The notes under the pieces are model-generated. The model worked only from the letters and a program-made list of their open reading frames with translations, was not told the origin of the DNA and ran no database searches. A stretch of 64,000 nucleotides of DNA from NCBI GenBank assembly GCA_905479945.1, contig CAJQOP010000045.1, positions 1 to 64,000 of the forward strand, read 5' to 3'. The stretch is from an uncultured Glaciecola sp. GTDB lineage: Bacteria; Pseudomonadota; Gammaproteobacteria; Enterobacterales; Alteromonadaceae. The translations under genes and the position numbers were made by a program. Below are positions 37,524 to 47,473 of the stretch, piece by piece. Each line of letters starts with the position of its first letter. Position 1 is the stretch's first letter.

Positions 37524-39875
37524 ATGCATTTAAAATCTCCAAAAAACGTTTGGGCTATTAGATTTGCTCAATTTGTTGACCGCTTTGGCACTTTAAAAAT
37601 TAGTTTTTTGTTTGTAGTGTTTACACTACTTTTCACTTTAGCGGGGTCATATATCATAAGGGTTGCCTTAGGTAGTGAAGTAGATCCCGATGACTTTATT
37701 ATTGCTCTAATCCTAACTTTGTTGAGTGCACCCTGGGTCCTGTATTTCTTTAGCGAGCTGATTAAGCAATTGGAACATAGTCGCATTAACTTGGAAGAAG
37801 CCGTTAGTCAACTGGAGCGCCTGCGTAAACATGATGTGATTTTGAATCGCGAATTGCAAAACAATATTCGTCAACTTAATTATGAAATTGAGCAACGCCG
37901 AATTGCACAGCTTGAGCGAGAAATTGTATTTGAAGAGCTTGAGCGAGAAATAAAAGAAAAATCAGAGCAGGAAATACAAGCAAGAAGGTTGTCCACACTG
38001 ACGCGTTCTATTATAGATGCGTCTCCTGACTTGATATATTACCGCAATGAAGAGGGACGTTTTGCTGGTTGCAATAGAGTGGCGGAGGAAGTTACAGGTA
38101 AAACACAAGCCGAGTTGTTAGGACTTACTCCACATCAAGTTTACGACGAGCAATTAGCTAGACAAGTAGTGGCTAGTGATAACGAAGTATTAGAAACTAA
38201 CTCAGCCTTAACTGAAGAACTTTGGCTACAGTTTGCAGATGGCCGCAGACGTTACTTCGAAATGCGTAAAGTACCATTTTTTGATCAAGATGGGCATCGC
38301 TTAGGACTGCTTGCTTTTGGTCGTGATATGACGGAGCGCAAGCAAGCAGAAAGTGCGATTGCACAAGCGAGTAAAGATAAGACCAAATTTATTGCGACTA
38401 TTAGTCATGAACTCAGAACACCTTTGAACGGTATCGTAGGTTTAAGTCGAATGTTGCGTGACACGCCATTAACAAAAGAGCAGTTTGATTGGGTTAGCAC
38501 TATTTATGCGAGCGCAATTACGCTGGGTAATATATTTAACGATATTGTTGATTTGGATAAACTTGATCGCGACAAAATAGAGATTGAGCTCAAAACAATC
38601 AACTTGCGTGATTTTACAAATGAAATTACCAATATTACTCGCTTGCTAGCACAAGACAAAAGTCTGTCGTTTAAATCCGAAATTATCGAACCGATCCCCT
38701 TAGCCATTGAAGCTGATGGCACTCGATTGCGTCAAGTACTATGGAATATGTTGTTTAATGCTCTGAAATTCACACAGAAGGGCGAAGTTAAACTTGAAGT
38801 AGAGGCCGTTGATGAAGGTGCAGGAAATGCAAAAGTCACCTTTAGAATTACTGACACCGGAATAGGTATACCGGCCGCAGATCTAGGTAAAATATTTGCC
38901 ATGTATTATCAAGTAGATCATCCCGACCATAAATCGGCAACGGGCACAGGTATTGGTCTAGCTATATGTAAGCAAATGGTCGATAAAATGCATGGCGACA
39001 TACTAGTACACAGTGTTGTGGGTCAGGGAACTTGTTTTGAAATTGTATTGCCGGTGGCAATCAGTCAGCAACAAGCCAGAATGGCTGAGTTGGAAATCAG
39101 CAACTTGAATATTCTTTTAGTGGAAGATATTGAGCTAAATGTCATGGTTGCTAAAGCACTGCTTGAGAAGCTAGGTCAACGAGTTGAAGTTGCAATGACA
39201 GGCGCAGCAGCGATAGAAATGGCACGCAAGACTGAATATGATTTAATCCTGTTGGATATACAATTACCTGATATGTCTGGCTTTGATGTTGCGCGCACGA
39301 TGCATGAAGAAGAGCTTGTTTTACAAACGCCTATCGTTGCACTGACAGCAAATGTGATTAAAAAGCGTGAGGAATATCTGCAAAACGGGATGGACGACAT
39401 TATTGCCAAGCCGATCAAGAAAAGCCGAGTTATTGAAGTGTTTAATGAGTTATTTGGTGCTGAGCAGCCTGCGGAAGAAAGGCGCTCAGCCAGCGAAGTG
39501 GTTAGTATCCCTAAGTTCGACAAGATACTCGATTTAGACATGTTACAGATGTTAGTCGACACTATAGGCGAAGATATGGTGCGCACAAGTATGAGCTTAT
39601 TTCAGGATAATATTCCTGAGTATTTAGCAATACTTAAGGTTTCGCTAGAGGCTGATGAGAAAGCCGAGGTCTGTTCGCAAGCACACAAAATTAAAGGCGC
39701 TGCGGGTTCAGTTGGTTTGATGCGAGTTCAGGAAACTGCGAATAAGATTCAACAAGGCGATCATCCAGCATGGTGGGAAAATGTGCATGAATGGGTTGAG
39801 GAATTGTCGATGGCTATTGAAAAAGACGTTGAGCATCTACTGGATTGGCTCAATGCTAATAAAATTGATGATTAA
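37524..39875 (+). CDS. arcB: Aerobic respiration control sensor kinase ArcB
   Basis: 783 residues aligning with E. coli ArcB along its length: two membrane helices (about 27-47 and 60-77), a coiled-coil linker (80-155), a PAS domain (DASPDLIYYRNEEGRF onward), HisKA with H295 in SHELRTPLNG, HATPase (TGTGIGLAICKQM), a receiver domain with D578 in LILLDIQLPDMSG and an Hpt domain with H721 in AHKIKGAAGSVG. It senses quinone redox state and feeds ArcA through the H-D-H relay. I see no cysteine in the linker equivalent to the E. coli redox Cys180/Cys241 pair. ATG chosen by position; ribosome site is weak. Confidence 0.95.
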   Translation: MHLKSPKNVWAIRFAQFVDRFGTLKISFLFVVFTLLFTLAGSYIIRVALGSEVDPDDFIIALILTLLSAPWVLYFFSELIKQLEHSRINLEEAVSQLERLRKHDVILNRELQNNIRQLNYEIEQRRIAQLEREIVFEELEREIKEKSEQEIQARRLSTLTRSIIDASPDLIYYRNEEGRFAGCNRVAEEVTGKTQAELLGLTPHQVYDEQLARQVVASDNEVLETNSALTEELWLQFADGRRRYFEMRKVPFFDQDGHRLGLLAFGRDMTERKQAESAIAQASKDKTKFIATISHELRTPLNGIVGLSRMLRDTPLTKEQFDWVSTIYASAITLGNIFNDIVDLDKLDRDKIEIELKTINLRDFTNEITNITRLLAQDKSLSFKSEIIEPIPLAIEADGTRLRQVLWNMLFNALKFTQKGEVKLEVEAVDEGAGNAKVTFRITDTGIGIPAADLGKIFAMYYQVDHPDHKSATGTGIGLAICKQMVDKMHGDILVHSVVGQGTCFEIVLPVAISQQQARMAELEISNLNILLVEDIELNVMVAKALLEKLGQRVEVAMTGAAAIEMARKTEYDLILLDIQLPDMSGFDVARTMHEEELVLQTPIVALTANVIKKREEYLQNGMDDIIAKPIKKSRVIEVFNELFGAEQPAEERRSASEVVSIPKFDKILDLDMLQMLVDTIGEDMVRTSMSLFQDNIPEYLAILKVSLEADEKAEVCSQAHKIKGAAGSVGLMRVQETANKIQQGDHPAWWENVHEWVEELSMAIEKDVEHLLDWLNANKIDD

Positions 39876-40057
39876 GGCGCGGTCTCAAGCACCTTACTTA
39901 ATGCGTTCGACATAGTTGAATACCAAATTTGGTACTTTATCTAATAATCTTCGTATCAACCAGATATATGAGACTCGATAGTTTATTCCAATAAATGGCG
40001 TAAATACTTTGTGCTCAAAACTGGCTTCATGAAAGAAGCGTAATTGAAGGATTTAAC

Positions 40058-40687
40058 GTGAAATTACTATTAGCAATTTTAGCACCAATTTTTTTAGCTG
40101 GGTGCTCAGTGGTGGGTCAAAATAACGTAGAAAGTGCACCTTACACTCTCATAAAGTCAGACGAGGCAAAAAATATTGAAGTTCGTAATTACGATTCTAT
40201 GGTACTAGTTTCGACAAGTATGTCTGGCAATGGAGGTAATAGTGCTTTTAGAAAGTTGTTTAAGTACATTACAGGTGACAATGAAGGATCGACTGAGATT
40301 TCGATGACGGCCCCAGTTTTCATGGATGATAAAAGTGCACAGCGTAAAGGAACTGAAATTTCGATGACAGCCCCCGTGTTTATGAACGAAAGTGCAGACA
40401 CATTGCTAATGTCATTCGTCATGCCTAAAGAATTTACACTGGAAACAACACCTAAACCAACAAACCCTGACGTAAAGGTGAGTGAAGTTAAGGACTACAA
40501 AGTCGCTGCGATTCAATTTAATGGCACACTGAGTGACAGTAATGTAGAGGAATACACGGATATTTTGAACGCTTGGATTGTTGCAAACGGCTTTACAGCA
40601 ACGAGCGAAGCTATAACCGCGGGCTACAACGGACCTTTAACAATACCAATTTGGCGTAGAAACGAAGTGTTGATTGAGATTAAATAA
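40058..40687 (+). CDS. SOUL/HEBP family heme-binding lipoprotein
   Basis: 209 residues. Lipobox FLAGC places a lipidated Cys at residue 16. The SOUL fold is shown by YTLIKSDEAKNIEVRNYDSMVLV, FRKLFKYITGDN, two copies of TEISMTAPVFM (around 78 and 99) and the closing YNGPLTIPIWRRNEVLIEI (split as YNGPLTIP and RRNEVLIEI). SOUL proteins bind heme or tetrapyrroles; some are known only by sequence. The repeated MTAPV element is a family feature, though here the two copies are nearly identical. The ATG has GAAGGA about 8 nt upstream. Converges on mgtE. Confidence 0.87.
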   Translation: MKLLLAILAPIFLAGCSVVGQNNVESAPYTLIKSDEAKNIEVRNYDSMVLVSTSMSGNGGNSAFRKLFKYITGDNEGSTEISMTAPVFMDDKSAQRKGTEISMTAPVFMNESADTLLMSFVMPKEFTLETTPKPTNPDVKVSEVKDYKVAAIQFNGTLSDSNVEEYTDILNAWIVANGFTATSEAITAGYNGPLTIPIWRRNEVLIEIK

Positions 40688-40691
40688 AAGA

Positions 40692-42050
40692 TTAAATCAA
40701 AAATAACGTGGCGGTTCCGAGAAAAGCAAATATACCGACCACGTCTGTAATTGTAGTCAATATAACGCTACCCGCGAGCGCAGGATCAATATTCATTTTC
40801 TTCATTATAATGGGGAGTGTTGCGCCCGCCAAACCTGCAGCGATCATGTTTATCATCATTGCGAAGGCAATAACAGCGCCCAAGACAAAATCTTGCTTCC
40901 ATAAAGCAATTACGGATGCAATTAATACTGCCCATATAAGGCCATTGAAAAACCCAATAGCAAGCTCCTTTTTAACTAGCCATACTGAGTTACTAGGGCT
41001 TACATGGCCCAATGCCATACCTCGAATAACCAATGTGAGTGTTTGATTGCCGGCAACGCCACCCATGCTTGGTACTATTGTATTTAATATTGCCAATACT
41101 GCGAGTTGACTCAGTGTTGCTTCAAATAAATCGCTGACGGCAGCAGCCATAAGAGCAGTCACAAGGTTTACTCCTAGCCAGATGGAGCGACGCTGCGTAC
41201 TTTTACCAACAGGTGCAAAAGTATCTTCTTCATCGTCAAGACCCGCCATGCTCATCATTGAGTGCTCTGCGTCCTCACGAATGATATCAACCACATCATC
41301 AATCGTTATTCGTCCCACTAGAGTTTGATTTTCATCTACCACGGGCGCAGACAGCCAATCGTATCTTTCAAACATGCTGGCCACTTCACTGTCACTCATA
41401 TCGACAGGAATTGTTTCAGCTTCTTCATTCATTATTTCATTTACACTCATGTCGGGGGGCGACGTGAGCAATTTAGTTACCGGTACTGTGCCAATTAGGT
41501 TGTCGTAGCGGTTAACCACATACAACATATCTGTGTTTTCTGGTAATTCACTTTTGAGCCTTAAATAGCGTAAGACCACATCAATGTTTACATCAGGGCG
41601 CAATGTGATCGTGTCGGTATTCATTATGAAACCGGCCGTTTCTTCACCATAGGAAAGGGCTTTCTCGGCTCTTTGTCTATCTTGCGCATCCATTGACTTA
41701 AGAATGCTTTGTAAAACTGGGTCGGGCAACGTGCTTAGCGTTTCAGCTAAATCATCGGTGTCCATGTCTTCAAGTGCATCAACGACACTCGAGGGCATCA
41801 TTTTAGAAATAATGCCGTTTCGAACATCTTCTGACAATTCTTCTAGCACATCACCATGAAAGTCGGCATCTATCATTTGCCAAAGTTCATTACGGGTTTT
41901 ACTCGGGCTCGACTCTAAAAGCAGAGCAACGTCACTAGAAGGTAAATCATGCAGTAGTTTTCTGACTTGCACAAAAGTGCCGTCGTTAAGCGATTGGCTT
42001 ATCGAGGTTAATTGGTTTTGTACACTTTTGGACTCTACTGTTTCAGCCAT
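40692..42050 (-). CDS. mgtE: Magnesium transporter MgtE
   Basis: 452 residues: N-terminal superhelical MgtE_N domain (about 30-135, LPDPVLQSILKSMD), paired CBS domains (about 140-265, MNTDTITLRPDVNIDVVLR; VGRITIDDVVDIIRED) and five C-terminal membrane helices with VPSMGGVAGNQTLTLVIRGMALG. The N/CBS domains sense internal Mg2+ and gate the channel. It starts 9 nt after ptsO and is probably the last gene of the rpoN-rapZ cluster. Confidence 0.94.
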   Translation of the reverse strand: MAETVESKSVQNQLTSISQSLNDGTFVQVRKLLHDLPSSDVALLLESSPSKTRNELWQMIDADFHGDVLEELSEDVRNGIISKMMPSSVVDALEDMDTDDLAETLSTLPDPVLQSILKSMDAQDRQRAEKALSYGEETAGFIMNTDTITLRPDVNIDVVLRYLRLKSELPENTDMLYVVNRYDNLIGTVPVTKLLTSPPDMSVNEIMNEEAETIPVDMSDSEVASMFERYDWLSAPVVDENQTLVGRITIDDVVDIIREDAEHSMMSMAGLDDEEDTFAPVGKSTQRRSIWLGVNLVTALMAAAVSDLFEATLSQLAVLAILNTIVPSMGGVAGNQTLTLVIRGMALGHVSPSNSVWLVKKELAIGFFNGLIWAVLIASVIALWKQDFVLGAVIAFAMMINMIAAGLAGATLPIIMKKMNIDPALAGSVILTTITDVVGIFAFLGTATLFLI

Positions 42051-42059
42051 ATGAGCTTA

Positions 42060-42332
42060 TTATTCTTTTTCGTTAAACTTATTGACGATCAAGTTTTCAA
42101 CGGCCAGTAAAGCGTCCTCTGCATCACTTCCGTCGCATCTGACCAACACTTTTTTTCCTTGACTGCTTTCAAGCATCATTAGCGCTAAAACACTATTTGC
42201 AAAGGCTTCTTTTCCTTCTTGATGCAAGGTGATGCTCGCTTCAAATTGGTTAGCAAGTTTTGCTAGCAGAGTAGCTGCGCGAGCATGCAGACCCAACTTA
42301 TTCACTATGGTTAAGTGTTTTTCAATAATCAT
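42060..42332 (-). CDS. ptsO: Phosphocarrier NPr (nitrogen PTS HPr)
   Basis: 90 residues. The active-site motif LGLHARAA holds phospho-acceptor H16, and SVLALMMLESSQGKKV is the HPr-like helix, lacking the Ser46 kinase site typical of Firmicutes. It carries phosphate from PtsP to PtsN in the regulatory PTS-Ntr. The ATG overlaps the rapZ stop (TAATG). Confidence 0.93.
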   Translation of the reverse strand: MIIEKHLTIVNKLGLHARAATLLAKLANQFEASITLHQEGKEAFANSVLALMMLESSQGKKVLVRCDGSDAEDALLAVENLIVNKFNEKE

Positions 42333-43222
42333 TATTGCATTTCGTCAGCAGATTTATCGTCGTTGTGTTCTTGTTTTTTTAGTTTTAGCTCGCGGTGCCT
42401 TATTTGCACATCGCCATGGCTTGCACGAAAGCTATTGGCCAGAGATTCAGATACAAACACTGAACGATGCTGACCACCAGTGCAACCAATAGCAACGGTA
42501 ACGTAGCTTCGATTGTTTCTTTCTAAATGTGGCAGCCAAGTCGAAATTAAATTTTGAATTTGCCAAATGAATTTTGTAACCAAAGGTTGCGCTCCCAAAA
42601 ATAATTGCACTGGCCCATCGAGGCCATTCAAGGGCTTTAAGTCTGGCTCCCAATGCGGATTGGGTAAAAATCGAGCATCAAATACATAATCTGCGTCTTT
42701 GGGAATGCCGTACTTGAAGCCAAAAGATTCAAACACGATCACTAGATTAGTACTTTTTTTACCTAATACTCGCTCTCTTATAAGTTCGGAAAGTTCATGC
42801 AACGATAGATTGTCGGTATTGATATGCAAGTCGGCTTTTTCCGACACAGGAACCAATATTTCGCGTTCAGCCTCAATTGATTCTGAAAGCGACTTGTTTA
42901 ATTTGAATAGGGGATGCAAACGTCTAGTTTCGCTGTAGCGCTTTATCAATACATCATCGCTAGCATCTAAATATAGAATGGTGACGTCCCATACGCTAGG
43001 CAGGAAATCGACGATTTCGCTGAGTTCGTTCGCCATTTTGGGAATGTTTCTTACATCAATACTTACTGCAACATTTTCGTTTTCATCTGCAAGAGCATGG
43101 ATGAGTGTTGGCAGTAAATTTACTGGAATGTTATCTACACAATAATAACCTAAGTCTTCAAGTGCTCTTAGCGCAATAGATTTGCCTGAGCCCGAACGAC
43201 CACTAATAATCAAAAGATTCAC
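42332..43222 (-). CDS. rapZ: RNase adapter protein RapZ
   Basis: 296 residues from a GTG start with AAGGG about 9 nt upstream. Walker A GRSGSGKS (8-15), then a C-terminal domain with FESFGFKYGIP, NPHWEPDLKPLNGLDGPV and the IGCTGGQHRSVF motif. The last 20 residues are Lys-rich as in E. coli RapZ, where this part binds GlmZ/GlmY RNAs and directs RNase E cleavage to control glucosamine-6-phosphate synthase. Position between ptsN and ptsO is standard. Confidence 0.95.
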   Translation of the reverse strand: MNLLIISGRSGSGKSIALRALEDLGYYCVDNIPVNLLPTLIHALADENENVAVSIDVRNIPKMANELSEIVDFLPSVWDVTILYLDASDDVLIKRYSETRRLHPLFKLNKSLSESIEAEREILVPVSEKADLHINTDNLSLHELSELIRERVLGKKSTNLVIVFESFGFKYGIPKDADYVFDARFLPNPHWEPDLKPLNGLDGPVQLFLGAQPLVTKFIWQIQNLISTWLPHLERNNRSYVTVAIGCTGGQHRSVFVSESLANSFRASHGDVQIRHRELKLKKQEHNDDKSADEMQ

Positions 43223-43355
43223 GTCAATAAGCCCTTATTTTGTCGGAGGTTTTGAGTTATGTACATCGTATCAAACTACAATCATGCTTGGCTCATTAAG
43301 CTATGTCTAGGCAAATAAGTCACTCCTAGCCTAATTCATATTGGCTAGCTTATTT

Positions 43356-43799
43356 TTAGGCTAAGGCTGCGATAATTTGATCTTTACTAGCTGCCTCTCT
43401 AATTGCTTTAACAATCTCTTTGTCACTCAGTTTTCGTGCAATAGATGAAAGTGTTTGCAAATGTTCTTGAGTTTGCTCGCTGGGCACCAGCAGAGCAAAA
43501 AATATATCAACAGGTTTATCATCAATTGCATCAAATTGAACCGGTTCTTCACTGGTCACGATAATAGCAACGATATCTTCGATACCTTCTATTCTGCCAT
43601 GTGGAATTGCAATGCCGTTTCCAATGCCTGTACTGCCCATTTTTTCTCGGCTTAACATTGCTGTCAGCACATGGGTTAAATCAAGTTGAGGATTGCCTTT
43701 CACTGCGATCTCACTAATGACTTCGAAAATTCGTTTTTTGCTTTGGCAATTGACCGCACATTCAGTGCGGTCTAATGAAATGATGTCAGATATGATCAT
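43356..43799 (-). CDS. ptsN: PTS IIA-like nitrogen regulatory protein PtsN
   Basis: 147 residues, EIIA-Ntr. The phosphorylated H67 lies in GNGIAIPHGRIEG; VDIFFALLVPSEQTQEHLQTLS is typical (seen as FALLVPSEQTQEHLQ). It receives phosphate from NPr and regulates potassium transport, nitrogen and stress responses by protein contact, with no sugar transport. It follows hpf by 13 nt; 133 bp then separate it from rapZ, where an internal promoter could lie. Confidence 0.94.
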   Translation of the reverse strand: MIISDIISLDRTECAVNCQSKKRIFEVISEIAVKGNPQLDLTHVLTAMLSREKMGSTGIGNGIAIPHGRIEGIEDIVAIIVTSEEPVQFDAIDDKPVDIFFALLVPSEQTQEHLQTLSSIARKLSDKEIVKAIREAASKDQIIAALA

Positions 43800-43812
43800 A
43801 ATAGCGTAACGA

Positions 43813-44100
43813 CTAATGTCGTTGTAGTTTTTCCTTGTGTTTAATAACTTGTCTGTCTAGCTTATCGATTAAGCCATCTATAGCCGCATACATATCGTTA
43901 TGTTCAGCATTTGCATGCACGACTTCGCCTTTTAAGTGAAGAGTAGCTTCGGCGCGTTGATTTATTTTTTCGACATTTAAAACCACATGCACGTTACTTA
44001 TGTGGTCAAAATGCCTTTCTAGTTTTTCGAATTTAGTGTCGACGTATGCTCTGAGTGAATCGGTAATATCAACGTGATGACCTGTTAGATTTATTTGCAT
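43813..44100 (-). CDS. hpf: Ribosome hibernation promoting factor HPF (short form)
   Basis: 95 residues, S30EA/RaiA family, short form: INLTGHHVDITDSLRAYVDTKFEKLERHF (as GHHVDITDSLRAYVDTKF), VVLNVEKINQRAEATLHLKGEVVHA and MYAAIDGLIDKLDRQVIKHKEK. It binds the ribosome decoding centre and promotes 100S dimers in stationary phase. GAGG lies 9 nt before the ATG. Immediately downstream of rpoN, the usual order. Confidence 0.94.
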   Translation of the reverse strand: MQINLTGHHVDITDSLRAYVDTKFEKLERHFDHISNVHVVLNVEKINQRAEATLHLKGEVVHANAEHNDMYAAIDGLIDKLDRQVIKHKEKLQRH

Positions 44101-44123
44101 AATGTTACGTCCTCTTATGTTGT

Positions 44124-45599
44124 CTACAATAGACTTTTTCTTTGGTTCGACGGGGGAATCGAGAGTGACTCTCGATATTTCGCAATTGTTCGTCGAGCAA
44201 CTTGTATGCCTTGATCGGCCAACACTTGCGCAATTTTACTATCGCTGAGCGGCTTGCTAACTACTTCTGCGGCCACGAGCTTTTTAATCAAGGCACGTAT
44301 AGCTGTAGAAGAGCACTCTCCACCAGACTCAGTCGAAACATGACTTGAGAAGAAGTATTTCAATTCAAAAATACCTCTTGGGGTATGCATATATTTTTGT
44401 GTTGTTACGCGCGAAATAGTTGATTCATGCATATCTACCATTTCCGCAACGTCGTTAAGTACCATGGGCTTCATCATTTCTGGCCCGTGTTCAAAAAATC
44501 CCATTTGCTGCTGTACAATACAGTGTGACACTTTCAGCAGTGTTTCATTGCGACTTTCTACACTTTTAATAAACCACTTAGCTTCTTGTAAATGAGACTT
44601 TATATACTGGGAATCGTTCGTATTTTTTGTACTTTTACTTAATGCTTCATACTCTTTGTTAACGATCAAAGGTGGCAATGAATCACTATTTAGCTCGACT
44701 GTCCAGCGACCGTTCTTCTTAGCGACAGTAACATCAGGAATAACATATTCAGCATCCTTCACTGAAATTGCACTGCCAGGCCGCGGGTTTAGGGTTTGCA
44801 ACAAGCGCATTGCTTCGCGCAGTTGGTACTCTTTTAAACGCGTTTTTCGCATAAGAGTTCTATAGTCCTTACTGCTTAGTAAGTCACTGTGCTCAGTTAA
44901 CAATAATCTGGCTTCGGCTAGCCATGGAGTATTAGGATCGAATTGTGCGAGTTGAACCATCAGGCATTCTTGTGGGCTTCTGGAGCCAGCGCCAATAGGG
45001 TCAAACATCTGAATGCGTTTTAGAACACATTCCACTTCATCTAATTCTATCTCTTCGTTTTGCAAACTCTCAAGTATTTCTTCACTGCTTATGGTGAGGT
45101 AACCTGATTCGTCAATTGAATCGATAATTGCAATGGCTATTGACCGGTCGATATCAGAAAATGGGGTTAGCTCCATTTGCCATATTAAATGATCTTGTAT
45201 GTTTTCGGTGGTCTCACCTTGAAATACATAATCGTCGTCGGCCGGGCCACTTGAAATATTAGCAGGTGCAGACGATGAGCTTAAATATTCTTCCCATGAG
45301 CTGTCTAAAGGTAAATCATCAGGTATTTGGCTATTCTCTAAAGCTTCATGGCTATCGACGTTGTCCGAATTCTCAGAACTTAAGGTATTACTTTCATTGC
45401 TTTCGGGATTGTCCGAATCGTCATTTGCGTTAGCATTATGCTCAGTTTCATCGATTTCTAACAGCGGGTTTGAGTCCAAGGCTTCTTGAATTTCTAGCTG
45501 TAAGTCAAGAGTTGAGAGCTGTAGTAGTTTGATCGCCTGCTGAAGTTGAGGCGTCATTGTTAGTTGTTGACTAAATTTTAATTGCAACGAAGGTTTCAT
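44124..45599 (-). CDS. rpoN: RNA polymerase sigma-54 factor RpoN
   Basis: 491 residues. Region I is Gln/Leu rich ([19 protein letters not shown]), region II is acidic with many Asn/Ser/Asp (about 50-120), and region III ends with a helix-turn-helix and the RpoN box [12 protein letters not shown] near the C-terminus. It directs polymerase to -24/-12 promoters needing enhancer-binding proteins. AAGGA lies 6 nt upstream. 62 bp after lptB on the same strand. Confidence 0.96.
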   Translation of the reverse strand: MKPSLQLKFSQQLTMTPQLQQAIKLLQLSTLDLQLEIQEALDSNPLLEIDETEHNANANDDSDNPESNESNTLSSENSDNVDSHEALENSQIPDDLPLDSSWEEYLSSSSAPANISSGPADDDYVFQGETTENIQDHLIWQMELTPFSDIDRSIAIAIIDSIDESGYLTISSEEILESLQNEEIELDEVECVLKRIQMFDPIGAGSRSPQECLMVQLAQFDPNTPWLAEARLLLTEHSDLLSSKDYRTLMRKTRLKEYQLREAMRLLQTLNPRPGSAISVKDAEYVIPDVTVAKKNGRWTVELNSDSLPPLIVNKEYEALSKSTKNTNDSQYIKSHLQEAKWFIKSVESRNETLLKVSHCIVQQQMGFFEHGPEMMKPMVLNDVAEMVDMHESTISRVTTQKYMHTPRGIFELKYFFSSHVSTESGGECSSTAIRALIKKLVAAEVVSKPLSDSKIAQVLADQGIQVARRTIAKYRESLSIPPSNQRKSLL

Positions 45600-45661
45600 T
45601 GATGTCCTTCAGTTGTTTCTAGCGGCAAATAAAGCCTGTTACTAAACATTATACGCAATAC

Positions 45662-46387
45662 CTATAATACAAATTGGTCGCCGAGATATACATCTCTCAC
45701 TTTTTGGTTACTTAACACTTCGTCAGCTGTTCCTGACGCAATTAATTCCCCATGACTTACAATATATGCTTGCTCGCACACGTCAAGTGTTTCTCGCACA
45801 TTATGGTCTGTGATTAAAACACCAATATTTCGTTCTTTAAGCTGCCGAATGATTTTCTTTATATCATTAACAGAAATTGGGTCAACACCGGCGAAAGGTT
45901 CGTCGAGTAAGATAAATTTAGGATTAGCAGCTAAAGCACGCGCTATTTCAACCCGTCGGCGCTCACCACCTGACAAACTCATGCCTAAATTATTTCTTAT
46001 ATGGTTAACATTAAATTCATCCATTAAGTCATCGGCTTGCTGTTCGCGTTGATCTTTCGTTAGCTCTTTGCGTGTTTGCAATATAGCCATAAGGTTTTCA
46101 TATACAGTAAGTTTACGAAAAATGGAGGCTTCCTGAGGTAAATAACCAATACCATGACGAGCACGCTCGTGCATAGGTTGAATGGACATGTCTAGCTGAT
46201 CAATAAATATTTCGCCTTTATCGAGCGGTACTAAACCAACAATCATGTAAAAAGTAGTAGTTTTACCCGCGCCATTAGGACCAAGTAAACCAACAATTTG
46301 TCCAGTTGAGACCTCTAAACTGACGTCTCTGACAACTTGCCGAGATTTGTAAGACTTAGCGAGATGCTTGGCAACCAATGTGCTCAC
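45662..46387 (-). CDS. lptB: LPS export ABC transporter ATPase LptB
   Basis: 241 residues. Walker [10 protein letters not shown] (36-44), signature [15 protein letters not shown], Walker [14 protein letters not shown], switch His in [11 protein letters not shown]. It powers the LptFG permease. Start overlaps lptA stop by 4 bp (ATGA). Its permease partners are 38 kb away at 6.5-8.6 kb in this window. Confidence 0.97.
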   Translation of the reverse strand: MSTLVAKHLAKSYKSRQVVRDVSLEVSTGQIVGLLGPNGAGKTTTFYMIVGLVPLDKGEIFIDQLDMSIQPMHERARHGIGYLPQEASIFRKLTVYENLMAILQTRKELTKDQREQQADDLMDEFNVNHIRNNLGMSLSGGERRRVEIARALAANPKFILLDEPFAGVDPISVNDIKKIIRQLKERNIGVLITDHNVRETLDVCEQAYIVSHGELIASGTADEVLSNQKVRDVYLGDQFVL

Positions 46388-46941
46388 TTTTCACTTTCCT
46401 TTTGTTTATCTATAGCTTCTTTGGTTTTCTGCAATGCCTCACCATCAAAAATGGTTACGACTTGTTCCTTGCTGTCGTCCCTCTTCTGAGCTTCCCATCT
46501 TTCTTTCTCAATATCATAAGAAATAGAGTCTGATTTAATGCTAAATGCATTTTGCGATAGCTCTGCATTCCCTTTTAAAGAGATAGTGTGGCTGGCTTTT
46601 TCGTATCTAATACTGTTGGCTTTAGCAACAACCATAGTACCGTCGGCTAATTGTTGAGTATAGCTAGCCGGGTTTCCAGTTGCTTCAAATACCTCTTTAT
46701 CTTTGCCAAGTGCTGCGGACATTTTTACTTTGTCAGCGTTAATCACAAGGCTGCCCTGTGAAATGATGACATTGCCTTCGTAAATGGCTACCTTTTCTTT
46801 GCCATCACCAAATTGATTGTCAGATGAAAGCCTCGTTGGTTTATCAAAGTCTTCTTTCTTTACTATTTCTTGGGCATGCAAGCTGTTTGTACTAGCAAAT
46901 AAAATAAAACTAGCGAACAGATAAGTATTCAGTTTCAACAT
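46384..46941 (-). CDS. lptA: LPS transport periplasmic protein LptA
   Basis: 185 residues. Signal peptide about 1-23 (cut after LHA), then an OstA-type beta-jellyroll: [25 protein letters not shown] (as [19 protein letters not shown]), [21 protein letters not shown]. LptA monomers form the periplasmic bridge carrying LPS to LptDE. The start lies within the lptC 3' end (32-bp overlap). Confidence 0.94.
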   Translation of the reverse strand: MLKLNTYLFASFILFASTNSLHAQEIVKKEDFDKPTRLSSDNQFGDGKEKVAIYEGNVIISQGSLVINADKVKMSAALGKDKEVFEATGNPASYTQQLADGTMVVAKANSIRYEKASHTISLKGNAELSQNAFSIKSDSISYDIEKERWEAQKRDDSKEQVVTIFDGEALQKTKEAIDKQKESEK

Positions 46942-47473
46942 GGTTTTTTAACTCGTATTTTTGGGTTTCTAAATTAGCTTCGAAACCGATGCCATTAATA
47001 ATAAAATTTGCGCCTGAAATAACTAAAGGCTGATCCGATGAAATTGTTTTGGTGTCTAGCTCTATCTCAATAAAATTGGTCGAAATGTTCTGAATATATT
47101 CATTAGGCTGCAGATTGATAATTTGCACTCCATTACTTAATTCGATTTTATTATTGTCGTAAAAAGTACCCTCGTCAGCATTAAGTTGCCAGCGGTCGTC
47201 GCTTTGTTGCAGGTAAAGCGTGTATTCGGGCTGAACAAAATTAACATAGCCTAGAATATCGAAGTGCTCCATTTTCTGGGCACTGACTTGATGGATCAAA
47301 TTACCCTCTTTATCAAAAAGCTTACTGCGTAGATTTATTGCTTCGTAGTTAGGCAGCAATGCGGCATCTTTGTCACTCACAATAACCTGCTTCTCGTCTT
47401 CTAACCAAGTTGGTACATAGAGTGCAAAAACTGCACCAAAGATCAGAACAATACTTACTACAAGTCTATTCAT
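46910..47473 (-). CDS. lptC: LPS export protein LptC
   Basis: 187 residues. A single N-terminal membrane helix (about 3-22), then a jellyroll domain with LFDKEGNLIHQVSAQKMEHF, DRWQLNADEGTFYDNNKIELSNGVQI (as NADEGTFYDNNKIELSNGV). It accepts LPS from LptFG and passes it to LptA. It overlaps kdsC by 4 bp and lptA by 32 bp. Confidence 0.93.
   Translation of the reverse strand: MNRLVVSIVLIFGAVFALYVPTWLEDEKQVIVSDKDAALLPNYEAINLRSKLFDKEGNLIHQVSAQKMEHFDILGYVNFVQPEYTLYLQQSDDRWQLNADEGTFYDNNKIELSNGVQIINLQPNEYIQNISTNFIEIELDTKTISSDQPLVISGANFIINGIGFEANLETQKYELKNHVETEYLSVR

Noticed and set aside
40280-40395. Internal duplication in the SOUL lipoprotein as a novel feature
   Set aside because: Two MTAPV elements are a normal property of many SOUL/HEBP proteins.
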